A stretch of 64,000 nt of DNA, from positions 207,174 through 271,173 of the forward strand of contig NZ_BDBH01000006.1 of the NCBI RefSeq assembly GCF_001612885.1, read 5' to 3'. Within the stretch, counting starts at the first letter, position 1. Every line of letters starts with the position of its first letter. The position numbers and the translations under genes were made by a program. The stretch is from Nocardia harenae NBRC 108248 (lineage in GTDB: Bacteria; Actinomycetota; Actinomycetes; Mycobacteriales; Mycobacteriaceae). Below are positions 1 through 12,178 of this stretch, one piece after another. The notes under the pieces were generated by a model, which was not told where the DNA came from, ran no database searches, and saw only the letters and a list, made by a program, of their open reading frames with translations.

Positions 1-840
1 GTACTCGGCGATGGCCGGGAAGACCGCCTCGGCATCGGCGATCAGGTCGCGCACCCCGCCGACGGTGACCGCGGTGTCGAAGCCGGCCTCGTACTGGGTG
101 GCACCGACCACGATCCCGTCGCCGCGCGGCACCAGGTAGAGCGCGCGGCCGTGCACCCTGGCCCGGATCACCCGGGTCGGCGCGGGCGCCGCGCCCGGCC
201 GGTGCCGGAGCCGGAGGATCTCGCCCTTGACCGGACGCACCGGCAGCCCGGGCCAGAGCCCGGCGGAGGCGGCGCCCGCGGCGAGCACCACCCGGTCCGC
301 GTCGAGCGCGGCGAGGTCGTCCACCCGGTCGGCGTCGACCCGGACCCCCGCCATCTCGGCGGCGGCGCGCAGCGCGGTGATCAGCGCCCGGTTGTCGATG
401 GCGGGCTCGTCGGCGAGCAGCCCGGCGCGCACCGTGCGGGCAAGCCCGCGCTCGTGCTCGCGCACCCCGGCGCGGTCGAGCAGCCGCAGCCGGTGGCCGT
501 GCCCGGCGGTGAACTCGGCGATGGTGCGCAGGTCGGCGGCGTCGGCCTGGTCGAGCGCGACGGTCAGCGTCTGCTCGGCGACGAAGAGCGGGATGCCGGT
601 GCGCGCGGTGAGCCGCGCGGCGAAGCCGGGCCAGCGCGCGAGCGCGGCGGCGCCGAAGCCGAGCACCCGCTCCTCCCCCGGCCAGCCCTCGGAGAGCGGG
701 GCGAGCATGCCGCCCGCCACCCACGAAGCGCCGGAGGCGATCTCCGGGTCGGCGATGGTGACGGACCACCCGGCCTCGGCGGCCCGCCACGCCACGGCGA
801 GCCCGATGGCGCCGCCACCGACGACGGCCAGAGTCCGCAT
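1..840 (-). CDS. thiO: Glycine oxidase ThiO, 3' part outside window
   Basis: FAD-dependent oxidase that converts glycine to iminoglycine for the thiazole ring of thiamine. The ATG is at 840 on the minus strand and the frame stays open to base 1, giving 280 residues against roughly 340 in the family, so the C-terminus is missing. The N-terminus reads MRTLAVVGGGAIGLAVAWRA, a Rossmann dinucleotide-binding loop (GGGAIG) followed by a helix, then the acidic end of strand 2 (IADPE) and an SGASWVAGGMLAP segment typical of ThiO and D-amino-acid oxidases. It is divergent from thiE. A start region AGGGAGG lies about 12 nt upstream of the ATG. Confidence 0.9.
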   Translation of the reverse strand, partial: MRTLAVVGGGAIGLAVAWRAAEAGWSVTIADPEIASGASWVAGGMLAPLSEGWPGEERVLGFGAAALARWPGFAARLTARTGIPLFVAEQTLTVALDQADAADLRTIAEFTAGHGHRLRLLDRAGVREHERGLARTVRAGLLADEPAIDNRALITALRAAAEMAGVRVDADRVDDLAALDADRVVLAAGAASAGLWPGLPVRPVKGEILRLRHRPGAAPAPTRVIRARVHGRALYLVPRGDGIVVGATQYEAGFDTAVTVGGVRDLIADAEAVFPAIAEY

Positions 841-869
841 CCGCTCCACCTGCCTCCCTGTCCGTCACC

Positions 870-875
870 ACGGTA
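870..875 (-). promoter_or_regulatory. Putative -10 element of thiO
   Basis: Minus-strand hexamer TACCGT fits the actinobacterial TANNNT -10 pattern. It would place the transcript start near 862, leaving a leader of about 22 nt that contains a purine-rich ribosome site (AGGGAGG). No clear -35 is visible. Confidence 0.35.
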
Positions 876-938
876 GCGCGGGGAGCACCCCCCGCTGTCG
901 GGTGCCCGGCACCGGTCGACGGGCGGGAGCGGGGTGAC

Positions 939-944
939 TACCGT
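939..944 (+). promoter_or_regulatory. Putative -10 element of thiE, near-leaderless
   Basis: TACCGT lies 8 nt before the ATG at 953. With the usual spacing of about 7 nt from -10 to transcript start, the thiE message would begin at or next to its start codon. No ribosome site is seen before that ATG, which fits a leaderless message. Confidence 0.35.
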
Positions 945-952
945 CCTTGTCC

Positions 953-1669
953 ATGCAACCCGGTCACCCGGTTCCGCCGATCACCCCCGCCCGGCCCGTT
1001 CCGCCGCGGGACCGGCTCGGCACCGCCCGGCTCTACCTCTGCACCGACGCCCGCCGCGAGCGCGGTGACCTGGCGAGTTTCGCCGAGGCCGCGCTGGCGG
1101 GCGGGGTCGACATCATCCAGCTGCGGGACAAGGGCTCACCCGGCGAGGCGAAATTCGGCCCGCTGGAGGCCAAGCGGGAGCTGGGCGCGCTGGCCGAGCT
1201 CAGGGCCGCCACCCGCAGGCACGGCGCGCTGCTCGCGGTGAACGACCGCGCCGATATCGCGCTGGCCGCGGGCGCCGACGTGCTGCACCTCGGCCAGGAC
1301 GACCTGCCGCCCTGGTACGCCAGGAAGATCCTCGGCCCCGACGTGCTGCTCGGCCGCTCCACCCACGACCGCGACCAGGCCCGGCTGGCCGCGCTGGACG
1401 AGCACATCGACTACTTCTGCACCGGCCCGCTCTGGGCCACCCCGACCAAGCCGGGCCGGGCGGCGGCCGGGCTGGATCTGGTGCGCGAGACCGCCGAGGC
1501 CGCGCCCGCGCGGCCCTGGTTCGCCATCGGCGGGATCGATGCGGAGCGGTTGCCCGAGGTGCTGGCGGCGGGGGCCTCCCGGGTGGTCGTGGTGCGCGCG
1601 ATCACCGCGGCCGACGACCCGGAGGCGGCCGCGCGGGCGCTCAAGTCCGCGCTGTCGGCGGATGCCTGA
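953..1669 (+). CDS. thiE: Thiamine-phosphate synthase ThiE
   Basis: Joins the hydroxymethylpyrimidine diphosphate and thiazole phosphate halves into thiamine monophosphate. The 238-residue product has the family signatures in order: YLCTDAR near the N-terminus, IIQLRDK (substrate-binding strand), [33 protein letters not shown], the [13 protein letters not shown] loop that binds pyrophosphate, FAIGGID and a C-terminal VVVVRAI strand. A TTG two codons upstream at 947 is an alternative start; ATG 953 is preferred because of the -10 spacing. Divergent from thiO, convergent with the Nudix gene 9 nt downstream. Confidence 0.95.
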   Translation: MQPGHPVPPITPARPVPPRDRLGTARLYLCTDARRERGDLASFAEAALAGGVDIIQLRDKGSPGEAKFGPLEAKRELGALAELRAATRRHGALLAVNDRADIALAAGADVLHLGQDDLPPWYARKILGPDVLLGRSTHDRDQARLAALDEHIDYFCTGPLWATPTKPGRAAAGLDLVRETAEAAPARPWFAIGGIDAERLPEVLAAGASRVVVVRAITAADDPEAAARALKSALSADA

Positions 1670-1678
1670 GCCGTGGGG

Positions 1679-2365
1679 TCAGGAAAGCACCTGGCAGCGG
1701 GTGAGCGCGAAGGCGGCGGAGCCGGGGGGCGGCGCCGCGGCGGATTCCCGCGCCTCGGCGTCCGGGTCGACGATCCGGGCGAGCTCGCCGGGGCCGGCCG
1801 GCTCGGCGTGCAGCCAGACGAAGCCGCGGTCGGCCAGGTCGACGGTGCGCGGCAGCGCCTTGGCGAGCCGGTCGTCCTCGGTGAGCCCGGCCGGGTCGAT
1901 CCGGGCCGGGGCGGCCCGCAGCCCTGGCCAGGCCAGCGCGAAGCCGGGGTGCAGCGGGCGGTCGTCGACGTCCTCCTCCGGCACCCAGGCCAGCTCGGTG
2001 CTCTCCCGGTTCCCGATGAGGGCGAGGGTGAGCGGCGCGTCCGCGACGACGGTGGTGTAGGTCCAGCCGCTGGCCGCCTCCGCGGTGACGCGCTCGGCGC
2101 GCACCCGGACGTCGTCGGGGCGGATGCCCGCCTCCTCCCACGCCTCGCGCACCGCCGCGCGCACGGTCGTCTCGTGGCTGTCCCGCGCGCCGCCGGGCAG
2201 CGCCCAGGTGCCGCCCTGGTGGCTCCAGAGCGCCCGGTGCTGCAGCAGCACCGCCGAACCGCCGCCGGGCAGCGGCGCCCGCAGCAGCAGCCCCGCCGCC
2301 CCGAACCGGCCCCAGTGCCTCAGGCCGTCCGGGCCGAGCGACCAACCGTCTCCGTCACCACGCAT
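1679..2365 (-). CDS. Nudix hydrolase, MutT3-like
   Basis: 228-residue Nudix-family pyrophosphohydrolase. The Nudix box is complete: GARDSHE, seven residues, then REAWEEAGI, matching GX5EX7REUXEEXGU including the metal-binding glutamates. The N-terminal sequence [20 protein letters not shown] and this genomic place (between thiE and the glnX-glnH-pknG operon) match mycobacterial MutT3 (Rv0413), assigned to nucleotide-pool cleaning; the substrate here is inferred. I chose ATG 2365 because it starts the conserved block; the open frame extends upstream without conserved sequence. Confidence 0.88.
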   Translation of the reverse strand: MRGDGDGWSLGPDGLRHWGRFGAAGLLLRAPLPGGGSAVLLQHRALWSHQGGTWALPGGARDSHETTVRAAVREAWEEAGIRPDDVRVRAERVTAEAASGWTYTTVVADAPLTLALIGNRESTELAWVPEEDVDDRPLHPGFALAWPGLRAAPARIDPAGLTEDDRLAKALPRTVDLADRGFVWLHAEPAGPGELARIVDPDAEARESAAAPPPGSAAFALTRCQVLS

Positions 2366-2443
2366 CCGCACAACCCGCTCTCGTCCGGCCGCGGTGCTCC
2401 CGCCGGGGGCGTTGCACACACCGCGACTTCCGTACGACCACAA

Positions 2444-2449
2444 TAAACT
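2444..2449 (+). promoter_or_regulatory. Putative -10 of the glnX-glnH-pknG operon
   Basis: TAAACT in an A+T-rich patch (CAATAAACTC) between the divergent Nudix gene and glnX. The expected transcript start is near 2456, with a leader of about 33 nt carrying GGAGGTGG as ribosome site. Confidence 0.35.
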
Positions 2450-2489
2450 CCGAACGCGCGCAGGTGCTCGCCCGAAACTGGAGGTGGAG

Positions 2490-3764
2490 ATGACGCCGGT
2501 GAACACCGACGTGCGGGTCTTCGCGGCCTCCTCCCCCGGCAAGCTGCTCGCCATGGGCATGCTGCTGGTGTTGGTCTGCCTCACCGCGGGGCTCACGACC
2601 TCGGACGAGGTCGGCGGCAGGCAGGACGCGCTGCGCACCCTGCTCGCCGACTCCGAACCCGACGCGTACTCCGCGCACAGCCTCTACACATCGCTCTCGG
2701 TGGCCGACGCCGCCGCCGGGACCGCCTTCATCGCGGGCGGCATCGAGCCGCAGCCGGTGCGCGACCGGTACAGCCAGGCGATCGGCGAGGCCGCCGCCGA
2801 GCTGGTCGCGCGCGCCGGGCACAGCGGCGAGCCGGTGGACGGGCCGGACACCACGCTGCGCACCGGGATCGCCACCGGCCTCCCGGTCTACACCGGGCTG
2901 GTGGAGACCGCGCGAACCGCGAACCGGAGCGGCTACCCGGTCGGCGCCGCATACCTCAGCGAGGCCTCCAACCAGATGCAGACCGTGCTGCTGCCGATGG
3001 CGGGCAACCTGCACGAGCACCGCTCGGCGGCGGTGGTGCAGGCCCAGCGCGACCACGTGCGCCCGCCGTGGACGGCGATCCTGCTGCTCACCGTCGCGCT
3101 GCTGGCGCTGTTCTGGGGGCAGCGGGAGCTCGCGCACCGCTGGCACCGCACCCTGAACCCGGGGCTGCTCGCGGCCAGCGTGCTGCTGCTCGTGCTCTTC
3201 GCCTGGACCGTGCTCGCCGGCTCGATCTCCGCGGTCGCCATGGTGCACGGCCGGGACCAGGGCGCGGTGCCCGGCTCCCGGCTCACCGAGAGCCGGATCC
3301 TGGTACAGCAGGCGCGCGCCGCCGAGACGGTGAAGCTGGTGCGCCGGGACGCCACCGGCGACTACGACCGCAGCTACCAGGCCGGGATGACCCGGCTCGG
3401 GGAGCTGCTGGACGGCTACCCGCCCGGCGCCCCCGCCGCGGGCGATATCGCCGCCGCCCGCACCGCCCTCGACCGCTGGCAGGCCGCGCACCAGCGAATG
3501 AACGACACGCTGAACCGCGGCGACTGGGTCGGGGCCGCCGTCGTCGCGACCGGGCCGGGCGCGGCGGATTCGGCGGCCCAGGTGGAGGCGCTCGACGCCG
3601 CGCTGGAGCACGCCGTCACCGAGACGAGGGACCGGCTGCGCGACGAGGTGGCGACCGCGTTGCGGGTGCTGAACCTGCTCGCGCCCGGCGCCTACGTCAT
3701 CGGCATCGTGGCGGCGGTCTGCGTCGTCCTCGGATTGTGGCCGCGATTGCGGGAGTACCGATGA
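2490..3764 (+). CDS. glnX: Membrane protein GlnX-like, PknG-pathway sensor
   Basis: 424-residue integral membrane protein. Hydrophobic segments lie at roughly residues 18-37, 192-208, 222-246 and 399-417; the stretches between segments 1 and 2 and between 3 and 4 are long and polar, as in a receptor with extracytoplasmic domains. Start ATG 2490 follows a strong GGAGGTGG. The stop overlaps the glnH start (ATGA), and pknG follows, the same trio as Rv0412c-Rv0411c-Rv0410c. In mycobacteria GlnX and lipoprotein GlnH pass the level of external aspartate/glutamate to kinase PknG (established there); the same role here is inferred from synteny and topology. Confidence 0.82.
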   Translation: MTPVNTDVRVFAASSPGKLLAMGMLLVLVCLTAGLTTSDEVGGRQDALRTLLADSEPDAYSAHSLYTSLSVADAAAGTAFIAGGIEPQPVRDRYSQAIGEAAAELVARAGHSGEPVDGPDTTLRTGIATGLPVYTGLVETARTANRSGYPVGAAYLSEASNQMQTVLLPMAGNLHEHRSAAVVQAQRDHVRPPWTAILLLTVALLALFWGQRELAHRWHRTLNPGLLAASVLLLVLFAWTVLAGSISAVAMVHGRDQGAVPGSRLTESRILVQQARAAETVKLVRRDATGDYDRSYQAGMTRLGELLDGYPPGAPAAGDIAAARTALDRWQAAHQRMNDTLNRGDWVGAAVVATGPGAADSAAQVEALDAALEHAVTETRDRLRDEVATALRVLNLLAPGAYVIGIVAAVCVVLGLWPRLREYR

Positions 3765-4729
3765 AGGCGACGCTCCCGCTGCTGCTGCTGCTCCTCGCGC
3801 TGACCGCGGTCGCCGGGTGCGCGGAGCCGGCCGTGCCCGCGGTGATCACCCGCACCGCCGAGTACACCGCCCCGCCGCTGCCCGCCCAGGCGGTGCCGAT
3901 CACGCCGGGCGCCCCGCTGCCGACCGCGGCCCCGCTGGACTGCGGCGACCCGACCGCCAGCCTGCGCCCGACCGGCGCGCGCACCGGGCCAACGGTGGAC
4001 GCCATCCGCAGCCGGGGGCGGCTGATCGTCGGGCTGGACGCGGGCAGCAACCTGCTCAGCTTCCGCGACCCGGTCTCCGGCAGCATCGTCGGCTTCGACG
4101 CCGATATCGCGCGGGAGGTCGCGCGGGATCTGCTCGGCGATCCGGACGCGGTGGAGTTCCGCAGCCTCGGCTCGGCGGATCGGGAGCGCGCGCTGGTGGA
4201 GCGCACGGTCGACCTGGTCGCCAAGACCATGACCATCACCTGCGAGCGGCGGCGCAGCGTCACCTTCTCCACCGTGTACCTGCGCGCGCAGCAGCGGGTG
4301 CTGGCGCTGGAGAACTCCGGGATCAACGGGATCGGCGACCTGGCCGGGCGCCGGGTCTGCGTGGTGCGCGGCACCACCTCGCTGGACCGGATCCGGCTGC
4401 AGCAGCCCGCCGCCACCGTGCTCACCGTCTCCACCTGGGCGGACTGTCTCGTGGTGCTGCAGCAGCGGCAGGTCGACGCGGCCAGCACCGACGACACCAT
4501 CCTGGCCGGGCTGGCCGCCCAGGACCCGTACACCCGGGTGGTCGGGCCAGGGATCGCCGACGAGCCGTACGGGATCGGCATCCCCAAGGGCGACGACGAC
4601 CTGGTGCGCGCGGTCAACGCCACGCTGGAGCGGATTCGCGCCGACGGCACCTGGAGCGCGATCCACCGCCGCTGGCTCGCCGTGCTCGGCCCCTCCCCCG
4701 CCCCGCCCGCTCCGACCTACCAGGACTGA
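3761..4729 (+). CDS. glnH: Glutamate-binding lipoprotein GlnH
   Basis: 322-residue extracytoplasmic solute-binding protein (SBP_bac_3 family). The signal peptide ends in lipobox VAGC with the lipidated cysteine at residue 20. The periplasmic-binding-protein signature follows (SRGRLIVGLDAGSNLLSFRD, then IVGFDADIAREVARDLLG), with late strands RVCVVRGTTSLDRI and YGIGIPKGDDDLVRAVNATL. No ABC permease or ATPase lies beside it, which fits a sensor rather than an importer component. Start overlaps the glnX stop by 4 nt; pknG begins 6 nt after its stop. Confidence 0.9.
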   Translation: MKATLPLLLLLLALTAVAGCAEPAVPAVITRTAEYTAPPLPAQAVPITPGAPLPTAAPLDCGDPTASLRPTGARTGPTVDAIRSRGRLIVGLDAGSNLLSFRDPVSGSIVGFDADIAREVARDLLGDPDAVEFRSLGSADRERALVERTVDLVAKTMTITCERRRSVTFSTVYLRAQQRVLALENSGINGIGDLAGRRVCVVRGTTSLDRIRLQQPAATVLTVSTWADCLVVLQQRQVDAASTDDTILAGLAAQDPYTRVVGPGIADEPYGIGIPKGDDDLVRAVNATLERIRADGTWSAIHRRWLAVLGPSPAPPAPTYQD

Positions 4730-7306
<2,577 letters not shown>

Positions 7307-7339
7307 CCCGGGCGCACCCACCGCGGACCGCCGCCGGTG

Positions 7340-8527
7340 CTACCCGCCCACCACCGCGACCGCCGCCCGCGCGATGGCCAGCTCCTCATTGGTCGGCACC
7401 ACCAGCACCGCCACCTCGGCCCCCTCCGGCGAGATCACCCGCGCCCCGCGCTCCTTCGCGATATTCCGCTCCGGATCGACCGCGATCCCGTACCGCTCCA
7501 GCCCCGCCAGCGCATCGGCCCGCACTCCCGGATCGTTCTCCCCCACCCCCGCGGTGAACGTAATGGCCTGCACCGCACCCAGCTCCACCAGGTAGGCCCC
7601 GAGGTACCGGCGCAGCCGGTGCACGTACACGTCGTAGGCCAGCCGCGCCGCGGCGTCATCGGCCTCGAGCAACCGCCGCAGCTCCCGGAAGTCGTTCACC
7701 CCGGCGAGCCCCTTCAGCCCGGACTCCCGGTTCAGCAGCCGATCCACCTCGTCCACCCCGACTTCGTTGCGCAGCAGGTGGGTGAGCACTCCGGGATCGA
7801 TATCCCCACCGCGGGTGCCCATGACCAGCCCCTCCAGCGGCGTCAGCCCCATGGTGGTGTCCACCGCGCGCCCGCCGCGGATGGCCGAGGCCGACGCCCC
7901 GTTGCCCAGGTGGAAGACGATCTGGTTCAGCGCCGCCTGCTCCCGCCCGAGCAGCAGCGCCACCTGCCCGGCGACGTACTCGTGCGACGTCCCGTGGAAC
8001 CCGTACCGCCGGATCCCGTACCGCTCGGCGGTCGCGGTATCCAGCGCGTAGGTGCGCGCGGCGGGCGGCAGCCCGTGGAAGAAGGCGGTGTCGAACACGG
8101 CGACCTGCGGCACCCCGGGCAGCAGCCGGCGCGCGCTCTCGATCCCGGTGCGGTTGGCCGGGTTGTGCAGCGGCGCCAGCTCGGCCAGCTCGGAGATGGT
8201 GGCGAGCACCTCGTCGTCCACGAGCGTGGGCCGGTAGAACACCTCGCCGCCGTGCACCACCCGGTGCCCGATCGCGGTGAGCCCGGCCCGCGCCAGGTCG
8301 TGCCCGGTCTCGGCGAACAGATCGAAGGCCACCGTCAACCCGGCCTCGTGATCCGGAATAGCCCCCGCGCGCTCCACTTTCCGCTCCCCGGCCCGGTGCT
8401 CCACCCGGCCGTCACCCTCGCCGATCCGCTCGATCAGCCCGGAGGCGAGCACCTCTCCGGAATCCGGGTGCAGCAGCTGGTACTTCAGCGAGGAGGACCC
8501 CGAGTTGAGGACCAGCACCGTCGACAT
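7340..8527 (-). CDS. ackA: Acetate kinase
   Basis: Transfers phosphate between acetyl phosphate and ADP/acetate, linking acetyl-CoA overflow to ATP. The 395-residue protein opens with the family signature [16 protein letters not shown] and has [47 protein letters not shown] and FTAGVGEND in the expected order. It lies 13 nt after pta in the same orientation, so the two are probably cotranscribed. Convergent with pknG (33 nt gap). Confidence 0.97.
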   Translation of the reverse strand: MSTVLVLNSGSSSLKYQLLHPDSGEVLASGLIERIGEGDGRVEHRAGERKVERAGAIPDHEAGLTVAFDLFAETGHDLARAGLTAIGHRVVHGGEVFYRPTLVDDEVLATISELAELAPLHNPANRTGIESARRLLPGVPQVAVFDTAFFHGLPPAARTYALDTATAERYGIRRYGFHGTSHEYVAGQVALLLGREQAALNQIVFHLGNGASASAIRGGRAVDTTMGLTPLEGLVMGTRGGDIDPGVLTHLLRNEVGVDEVDRLLNRESGLKGLAGVNDFRELRRLLEADDAAARLAYDVYVHRLRRYLGAYLVELGAVQAITFTAGVGENDPGVRADALAGLERYGIAVDPERNIAKERGARVISPEGAEVAVLVVPTNEELAIARAAVAVVGG

Positions 8528-8540
8528 CGCTCTCCTACCC

Positions 8541-10610
8541 CTATCCCTGCGCCTGGATGGCGGTGATCGCCACCGTGTTCACGATGTCGGCCACCAGCGC
8601 GCCCCGCGACAGGTCGTTGACCGGCTTGTTCAGCCCCTGCAGCACCGGGCCGATGGCGACGGCGCCCGCACTGCGCTGCACCGCCTTGTAGGTGTTGTTG
8701 CCCGTATTCAGGTCGGGGAACACGAAAACCGTTGCCTTTCCGGCCACCTGGGAATCCGGCAGCTTGGCGTCGGCCACCGTCGGCTCGATCGCCGCGTCGT
8801 ACTGGATCGGCCCCTCCACCGGGAGCTCGGGCGCGCGCTGCCGCACCAGCTCGGTGCCGACCCGCACCTTGTCCACGTCGGCGCCGCTGCCGGATTCGCC
8901 GGTGGAGTAGGAGAGCATGGCCACCCGCGGCTCGATGCCGAAGCGCCGCGCGGTGGCGGCCGAGGAGACGGCGATATCGGCGAGCTGCTCGGAGCTCGGG
9001 TCCGGCACCACCGCGCAGTCGCCGTAGGCGAGCACCCGATCGGCCAGGCACATGAGGAAGACGCTGGAGACCGTGGAGACCCCAGGCACCGTCTTCACGA
9101 TCTCCAGCGAGGGCCGGATGGTGTGCGCGGTGGTGTGCGCGGCGCCGGAGACCATGCCGTCGGCGATCCCCTGGTACACCATCATGGTGCCGAAGTAGGA
9201 GATGTCGGTGACGGTCTCGCGGGCCCGCTCGAGTGTCATCCCCTTGTGTTTCCGCAGCTCGGTGTAGATCTCGGCGAAGCGCTCCAGGTGCTCGGAGCCG
9301 AGCGGGTCGAGCACCTCGGCGGCGCCGATGTCGACGCCGAGCTCGGCGGCGCGGGCCCGGATCTTCTGCTCGTCACCGAGGATCACCAGGTCCGCGATCC
9401 GGCGCTGCAGTACCCGCCCGGCCGCGCGCAGGATGCGGTCGTCGCTGCCCTCCGGCAGCACGATGCGCTTGCGGTCGGCCCGCGCCCGCTCGATGAGCTG
9501 GTACTCGAACATCTGCGGGGTCACGATCTCGGTGCGCGGCAGGTCGATCCGGGCCAGTAGCTCGGCGGCGTCGACGTGCTCCTCCACCAGGGCGAGCGCG
9601 TTGTCCACCTTCCGCGAGTTCCCCGATGACATGCGGCCGCGGGTGCCGTGCGCGGCGCCCGCCGCGTCGTAGGTGCCGAGCTTCGTGGTGAGGATGGGCA
9701 GCCGCGGGCGCAGCCCGGTGATGAGCCGGGAGATGGCCGGGTGCGGCAGCATGCCGCCGTTCATGATGATCCCGGCGAGCGAGGGGAAGCCGTCGGCCTC
9801 GTGCGCCGCCACCACGCCGAGCAGCACGTCCGAGCGGTCGCCGGGGGCGATCACCACCACGCCCTCGGTGAGCCGCTCCAGGATGTGCTCGGCGGTCATG
9901 CCGCCGACCATCACCGCGAGCGCCTCCCGGTTCAGCAGCTCCGGGTCGCCGCTCCACAGCTCGCCGTCGACCGCCGTGCACAGCTCGGCCATGGTCGGCG
10001 CGATCAGCAGCGGCACCTCGGGCAGCGTCCAGCTCGGGACCTCGAACCCGGCCAGCTCGGCCCGGACAGCGTCCAATTGGTCGGGGTCGCAACGGTTCGC
10101 CACGATGGCGACGGACTGCGCGTGCTCGGCCTTCAGCTCGCCGGTGCAGAGCTCGACCAGCTGCCGCACCTCGTCCGGGGTGCGCCCGGCGCCGCGCACG
10201 ACGAGCAGCACCGGCGCACCGAGATTCACCGCGATCCTGGCGTTGAAGCGCAGCTCGCTCGGACTGGCGACATCGGTGTAGTCGCTGCCGACCACCACCA
10301 CCGCGTCACAGGCCGCGGCCATCTCGTGGAACCGCATGACGATCTCGCTGATCGCGGCGTCCGGGTCGGCGTGCACCTGGTCGTAGGTGACGCCAACCGC
10401 TTGCGCGTAGTCGACATCCGCGGTGCTGTGCTCCAGCAGCAGCTCCAGGATGTAATCCGGCTCGGTGGCCGAGCGGGTGATCGGCCGGAACACCCCGACC
10501 CTGGCCGCGGTGGCGCACAGCATCTGCAGCACCCCGAGTGCCACCGTCGACTTCCCGGTGTCGCCCTCCGGGGAGGCGATGTAGACGGTGGACGGAGCGT
10601 GGTCGGCCAT
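8541..10610 (-). CDS. pta: Phosphate acetyltransferase
   Basis: Makes acetyl phosphate from acetyl-CoA. The 689-residue long-form Pta has an N-terminal dethiobiotin-synthetase-like P-loop domain ([17 protein letters not shown]), a middle DRTGG-type domain (about 210-320, with GDRSDVLLG and LAGIIMNGG) and a C-terminal catalytic domain from about 365 ([70 protein letters not shown]). ATG 10610 is preferred: it starts the P-loop strand and sits 7 nt after a -10-like element. First gene of pta-ackA. Confidence 0.96.
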   Translation of the reverse strand: MADHAPSTVYIASPEGDTGKSTVALGVLQMLCATAARVGVFRPITRSATEPDYILELLLEHSTADVDYAQAVGVTYDQVHADPDAAISEIVMRFHEMAAACDAVVVVGSDYTDVASPSELRFNARIAVNLGAPVLLVVRGAGRTPDEVRQLVELCTGELKAEHAQSVAIVANRCDPDQLDAVRAELAGFEVPSWTLPEVPLLIAPTMAELCTAVDGELWSGDPELLNREALAVMVGGMTAEHILERLTEGVVVIAPGDRSDVLLGVVAAHEADGFPSLAGIIMNGGMLPHPAISRLITGLRPRLPILTTKLGTYDAAGAAHGTRGRMSSGNSRKVDNALALVEEHVDAAELLARIDLPRTEIVTPQMFEYQLIERARADRKRIVLPEGSDDRILRAAGRVLQRRIADLVILGDEQKIRARAAELGVDIGAAEVLDPLGSEHLERFAEIYTELRKHKGMTLERARETVTDISYFGTMMVYQGIADGMVSGAAHTTAHTIRPSLEIVKTVPGVSTVSSVFLMCLADRVLAYGDCAVVPDPSSEQLADIAVSSAATARRFGIEPRVAMLSYSTGESGSGADVDKVRVGTELVRQRAPELPVEGPIQYDAAIEPTVADAKLPDSQVAGKATVFVFPDLNTGNNTYKAVQRSAGAVAIGPVLQGLNKPVNDLSRGALVADIVNTVAITAIQAQG

Positions 10611-10617
10611 GGCGACG

Positions 10618-10623
10618 AGCTTA
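10618..10623 (-). promoter_or_regulatory. Putative -10 of pta-ackA, leaderless
   Basis: Minus-strand TAAGCT (TANNNT) ends 7 nt before the pta ATG, which would put the transcript start at the start codon. No ribosome site precedes the ATG, which supports a leaderless message. Confidence 0.4.
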
Positions 10624-10697
10624 ATGAAGGAACCGGACCGATCGCCCGCCGCGAGCGGCCCAGGCATGAACTGTCGGCAACCGCCCCGCGAACGGTG

Positions 10698-11498
10698 TCA
10701 GTCGTCGAACGGGGTGCGGGTGCGGCCCACCAGATCGGCCACCGATTCGATCACCGCGGTCGGCCGGTACGGGTATGCCTCCACCGAAGCCAGGGTGGAG
10801 ATGCCCGAGGTCACCAGGACGGTGCGCATCCCGGCCTCCAGCCCGGAGATGACGTCGGTGTCCATCCGGTCGCCGATCATCACGGTGGACTGCGAGTGCG
10901 CGTTGATCCGGCGCAGCGCCGAGCGCATCATGAGCGGGTTCGGCTTGCCGACGTAGTACGGGTCGCGCCCGGTGGCCCGCGTGATCAGCGCGGCCACCGA
11001 GCCGGTGGCGGGGAGCACGCCGTCGCGCGAGGGGCCGGTGGCGTCCGGGTTCGTCGCGATGAAGCGAGCACCCCGCTCGACCAGGCGAATCGCGGTGGTG
11101 ATCGCCTCGAACGAGTAGGTGCGGGTCTCGCCGAGCACCACGTAGTCCGGGTCGCTGTCGGTGAGCACGTAGCCGATCTCGTGCAGCGCCGTGGTCAGCC
11201 CGGACTCGCCGACCACGTACGCGGTGCCGTTCGGCCGCTGGTCGTCGAGGAAGGTCGCGGTGGCCAGCGCCGAGGTCCAGATCGCCTCCTGCGGGATGTC
11301 CAGCCCCGAGTGCCGCAGCCGCGCCTGCAGGTCGCGCGGCGTGCGGATCGAGTTGTTGGTGAGCACGAGGAACGGGATCTCGTTCTCCCGCAGCTCGCGC
11401 AGGAACGCGTCCGCGCCCGGGATGAGGTGGTCCTCGTGCACCAGGACCCCGTCCATGTCGGTCAGGTAGGACAGGATCGGTTCGTCGTCGGCCAGCAC
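10698..11498 (-). CDS. HAD-superfamily phosphatase, NagD subfamily
   Basis: 266-residue haloacid-dehalogenase hydrolase of the NagD/4-nitrophenylphosphatase type. Motif I is LTDMDGVLVHED (nucleophile Asp), motif II is FLVLTNNSIRTPRDL, the lysine motif is YYVGKPNP, and motifs III/IV are VMIGDRMDTDVISGLEAGM. A C2-type cap lies between motifs I and IV. The physiological substrate cannot be read from sequence. The GTG start at 11498 lies 7 nt after the stop of the SnoaL-like gene in the same direction, so they may be cotranscribed, although a GATAAT hexamer sits just upstream. Confidence 0.85.
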   Translation of the reverse strand: MLADDEPILSYLTDMDGVLVHEDHLIPGADAFLRELRENEIPFLVLTNNSIRTPRDLQARLRHSGLDIPQEAIWTSALATATFLDDQRPNGTAYVVGESGLTTALHEIGYVLTDSDPDYVVLGETRTYSFEAITTAIRLVERGARFIATNPDATGPSRDGVLPATGSVAALITRATGRDPYYVGKPNPLMMRSALRRINAHSQSTVMIGDRMDTDVISGLEAGMRTVLVTSGISTLASVEAYPYRPTAVIESVADLVGRTRTPFDD

Positions 11499-11504
11499 GG
11501 AGCT

Positions 11505-11510
11505 ATTATC
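11505..11510 (-). promoter_or_regulatory. Putative -10 of the NagD-type phosphatase gene
   Basis: Minus-strand GATAAT, one mismatch from TATAAT, ends exactly 6 nt before the GTG at 11498. This leaderless arrangement overlaps the stop codon of the upstream SnoaL-like gene. Confidence 0.35.
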
Positions 11511-12036
11511 GCGCGTCCCTTCTCGCCGCGCGGCGCGCCGCCCTGGTGGCGCGTGCCATCCGGACGAGGTAGGCCGGGGTGGGCGGCACCCAGGCGAGCT
11601 GCTTGGCGGTGCCGAGGTCGTCGCGGTTGGCCCAGTGCTCGATGACGAGTTCGTCCGCGATCCGGAGCCAGTGCGTCTGGGTGGTGGCGAAGGTCTTCCC
11701 GGTGGGCGGGAAGGCCTGCTCCACCTCGCCCTCGGCGTCGTAGGTGACGAAGGGGCCGGTGTGCCGCCCGGACATGGTGGTGCGCACCACGACGAGATCG
11801 CCGTCGGCCACCACCTCGTGCACCTCCCAGCGCAGGTCGGAGTAGGCGGCGCGGAGCCAGAGCGCGGTGGCGTAGAACCCGGAGGGGCCGGGCACGCGGC
11901 AGGCGGGCGGCTCGTCGATCGCCTCGCGGTTGGTGGCCTCGGGGTGCAGGACGGCGTGGAAGTCGGCCTCCGCGCCGGTCGCCATGATCTCGATGCTGCG
12001 CAGGGCGAGCGCGCGGTAATCGGTGGAAGTAACCAT
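11506..12036 (-). CDS. SnoaL/NTF2-like domain protein
   Basis: 176-residue protein with the cone-shaped NTF2-like fold inferred from the pattern EADFHAVLHPEATNRE, WEVHEVVADGDLVVVRTTMSGRHTGPF, FPPTGKTFATTQTHWLRIADELVIEHWANRDDLG, which is typical of SnoaL polyketide-cyclase-like proteins. Such proteins act on small ligands, but the substrate is unknown. The C-terminus is very basic (ARATRAARRAARRDAR). It is divergent from a TetR regulator over a 142-bp region with inverted repeats, so it is the likely regulatory target. ATG 12036 follows GCGAGGAATC. Confidence 0.75.
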   Translation of the reverse strand: MVTSTDYRALALRSIEIMATGAEADFHAVLHPEATNREAIDEPPACRVPGPSGFYATALWLRAAYSDLRWEVHEVVADGDLVVVRTTMSGRHTGPFVTYDAEGEVEQAFPPTGKTFATTQTHWLRIADELVIEHWANRDDLGTAKQLAWVPPTPAYLVRMARATRAARRAARRDAR

Positions 12037-12117
12037 TCGAGGATTCCTCGCTGATCGAAGGGGTTGCGTAGATGGATCGGTTCCGGCGGCCCTGATGTCA
12101 ACGGTCCGGCGGTTCCA

Positions 12118-12150
12118 ATTTCGCCGAACATATCGTACAGTCGAAATATG
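12118..12150. promoter_or_regulatory. Candidate TetR operator/promoter between divergent genes
   Basis: Two nested inverted repeats surround a -10-like TACAGT (12136-12141): ATTTCG (12118-12123) with CGAAAT (12142-12147), and CATAT (12129-12133) with ATATG (12146-12150). It is an A+T-rich island between the SnoaL-like gene and the TetR gene, the usual place for TetR autoregulation. Arms are short, so the exact operator is uncertain. Confidence 0.4.
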
Positions 12151-12178
12151 AATTCGGACGGACAGATCGTCAAGCCAA

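Noticed and set aside
841..952. TPP riboswitch in the thiO/thiE divergent region
   Set aside because: G/C-rich hairpin-like sequence is present, but the conserved CTGAGA core of the thi-box is absent on both strands and the space is too small for a full aptamer plus leader.
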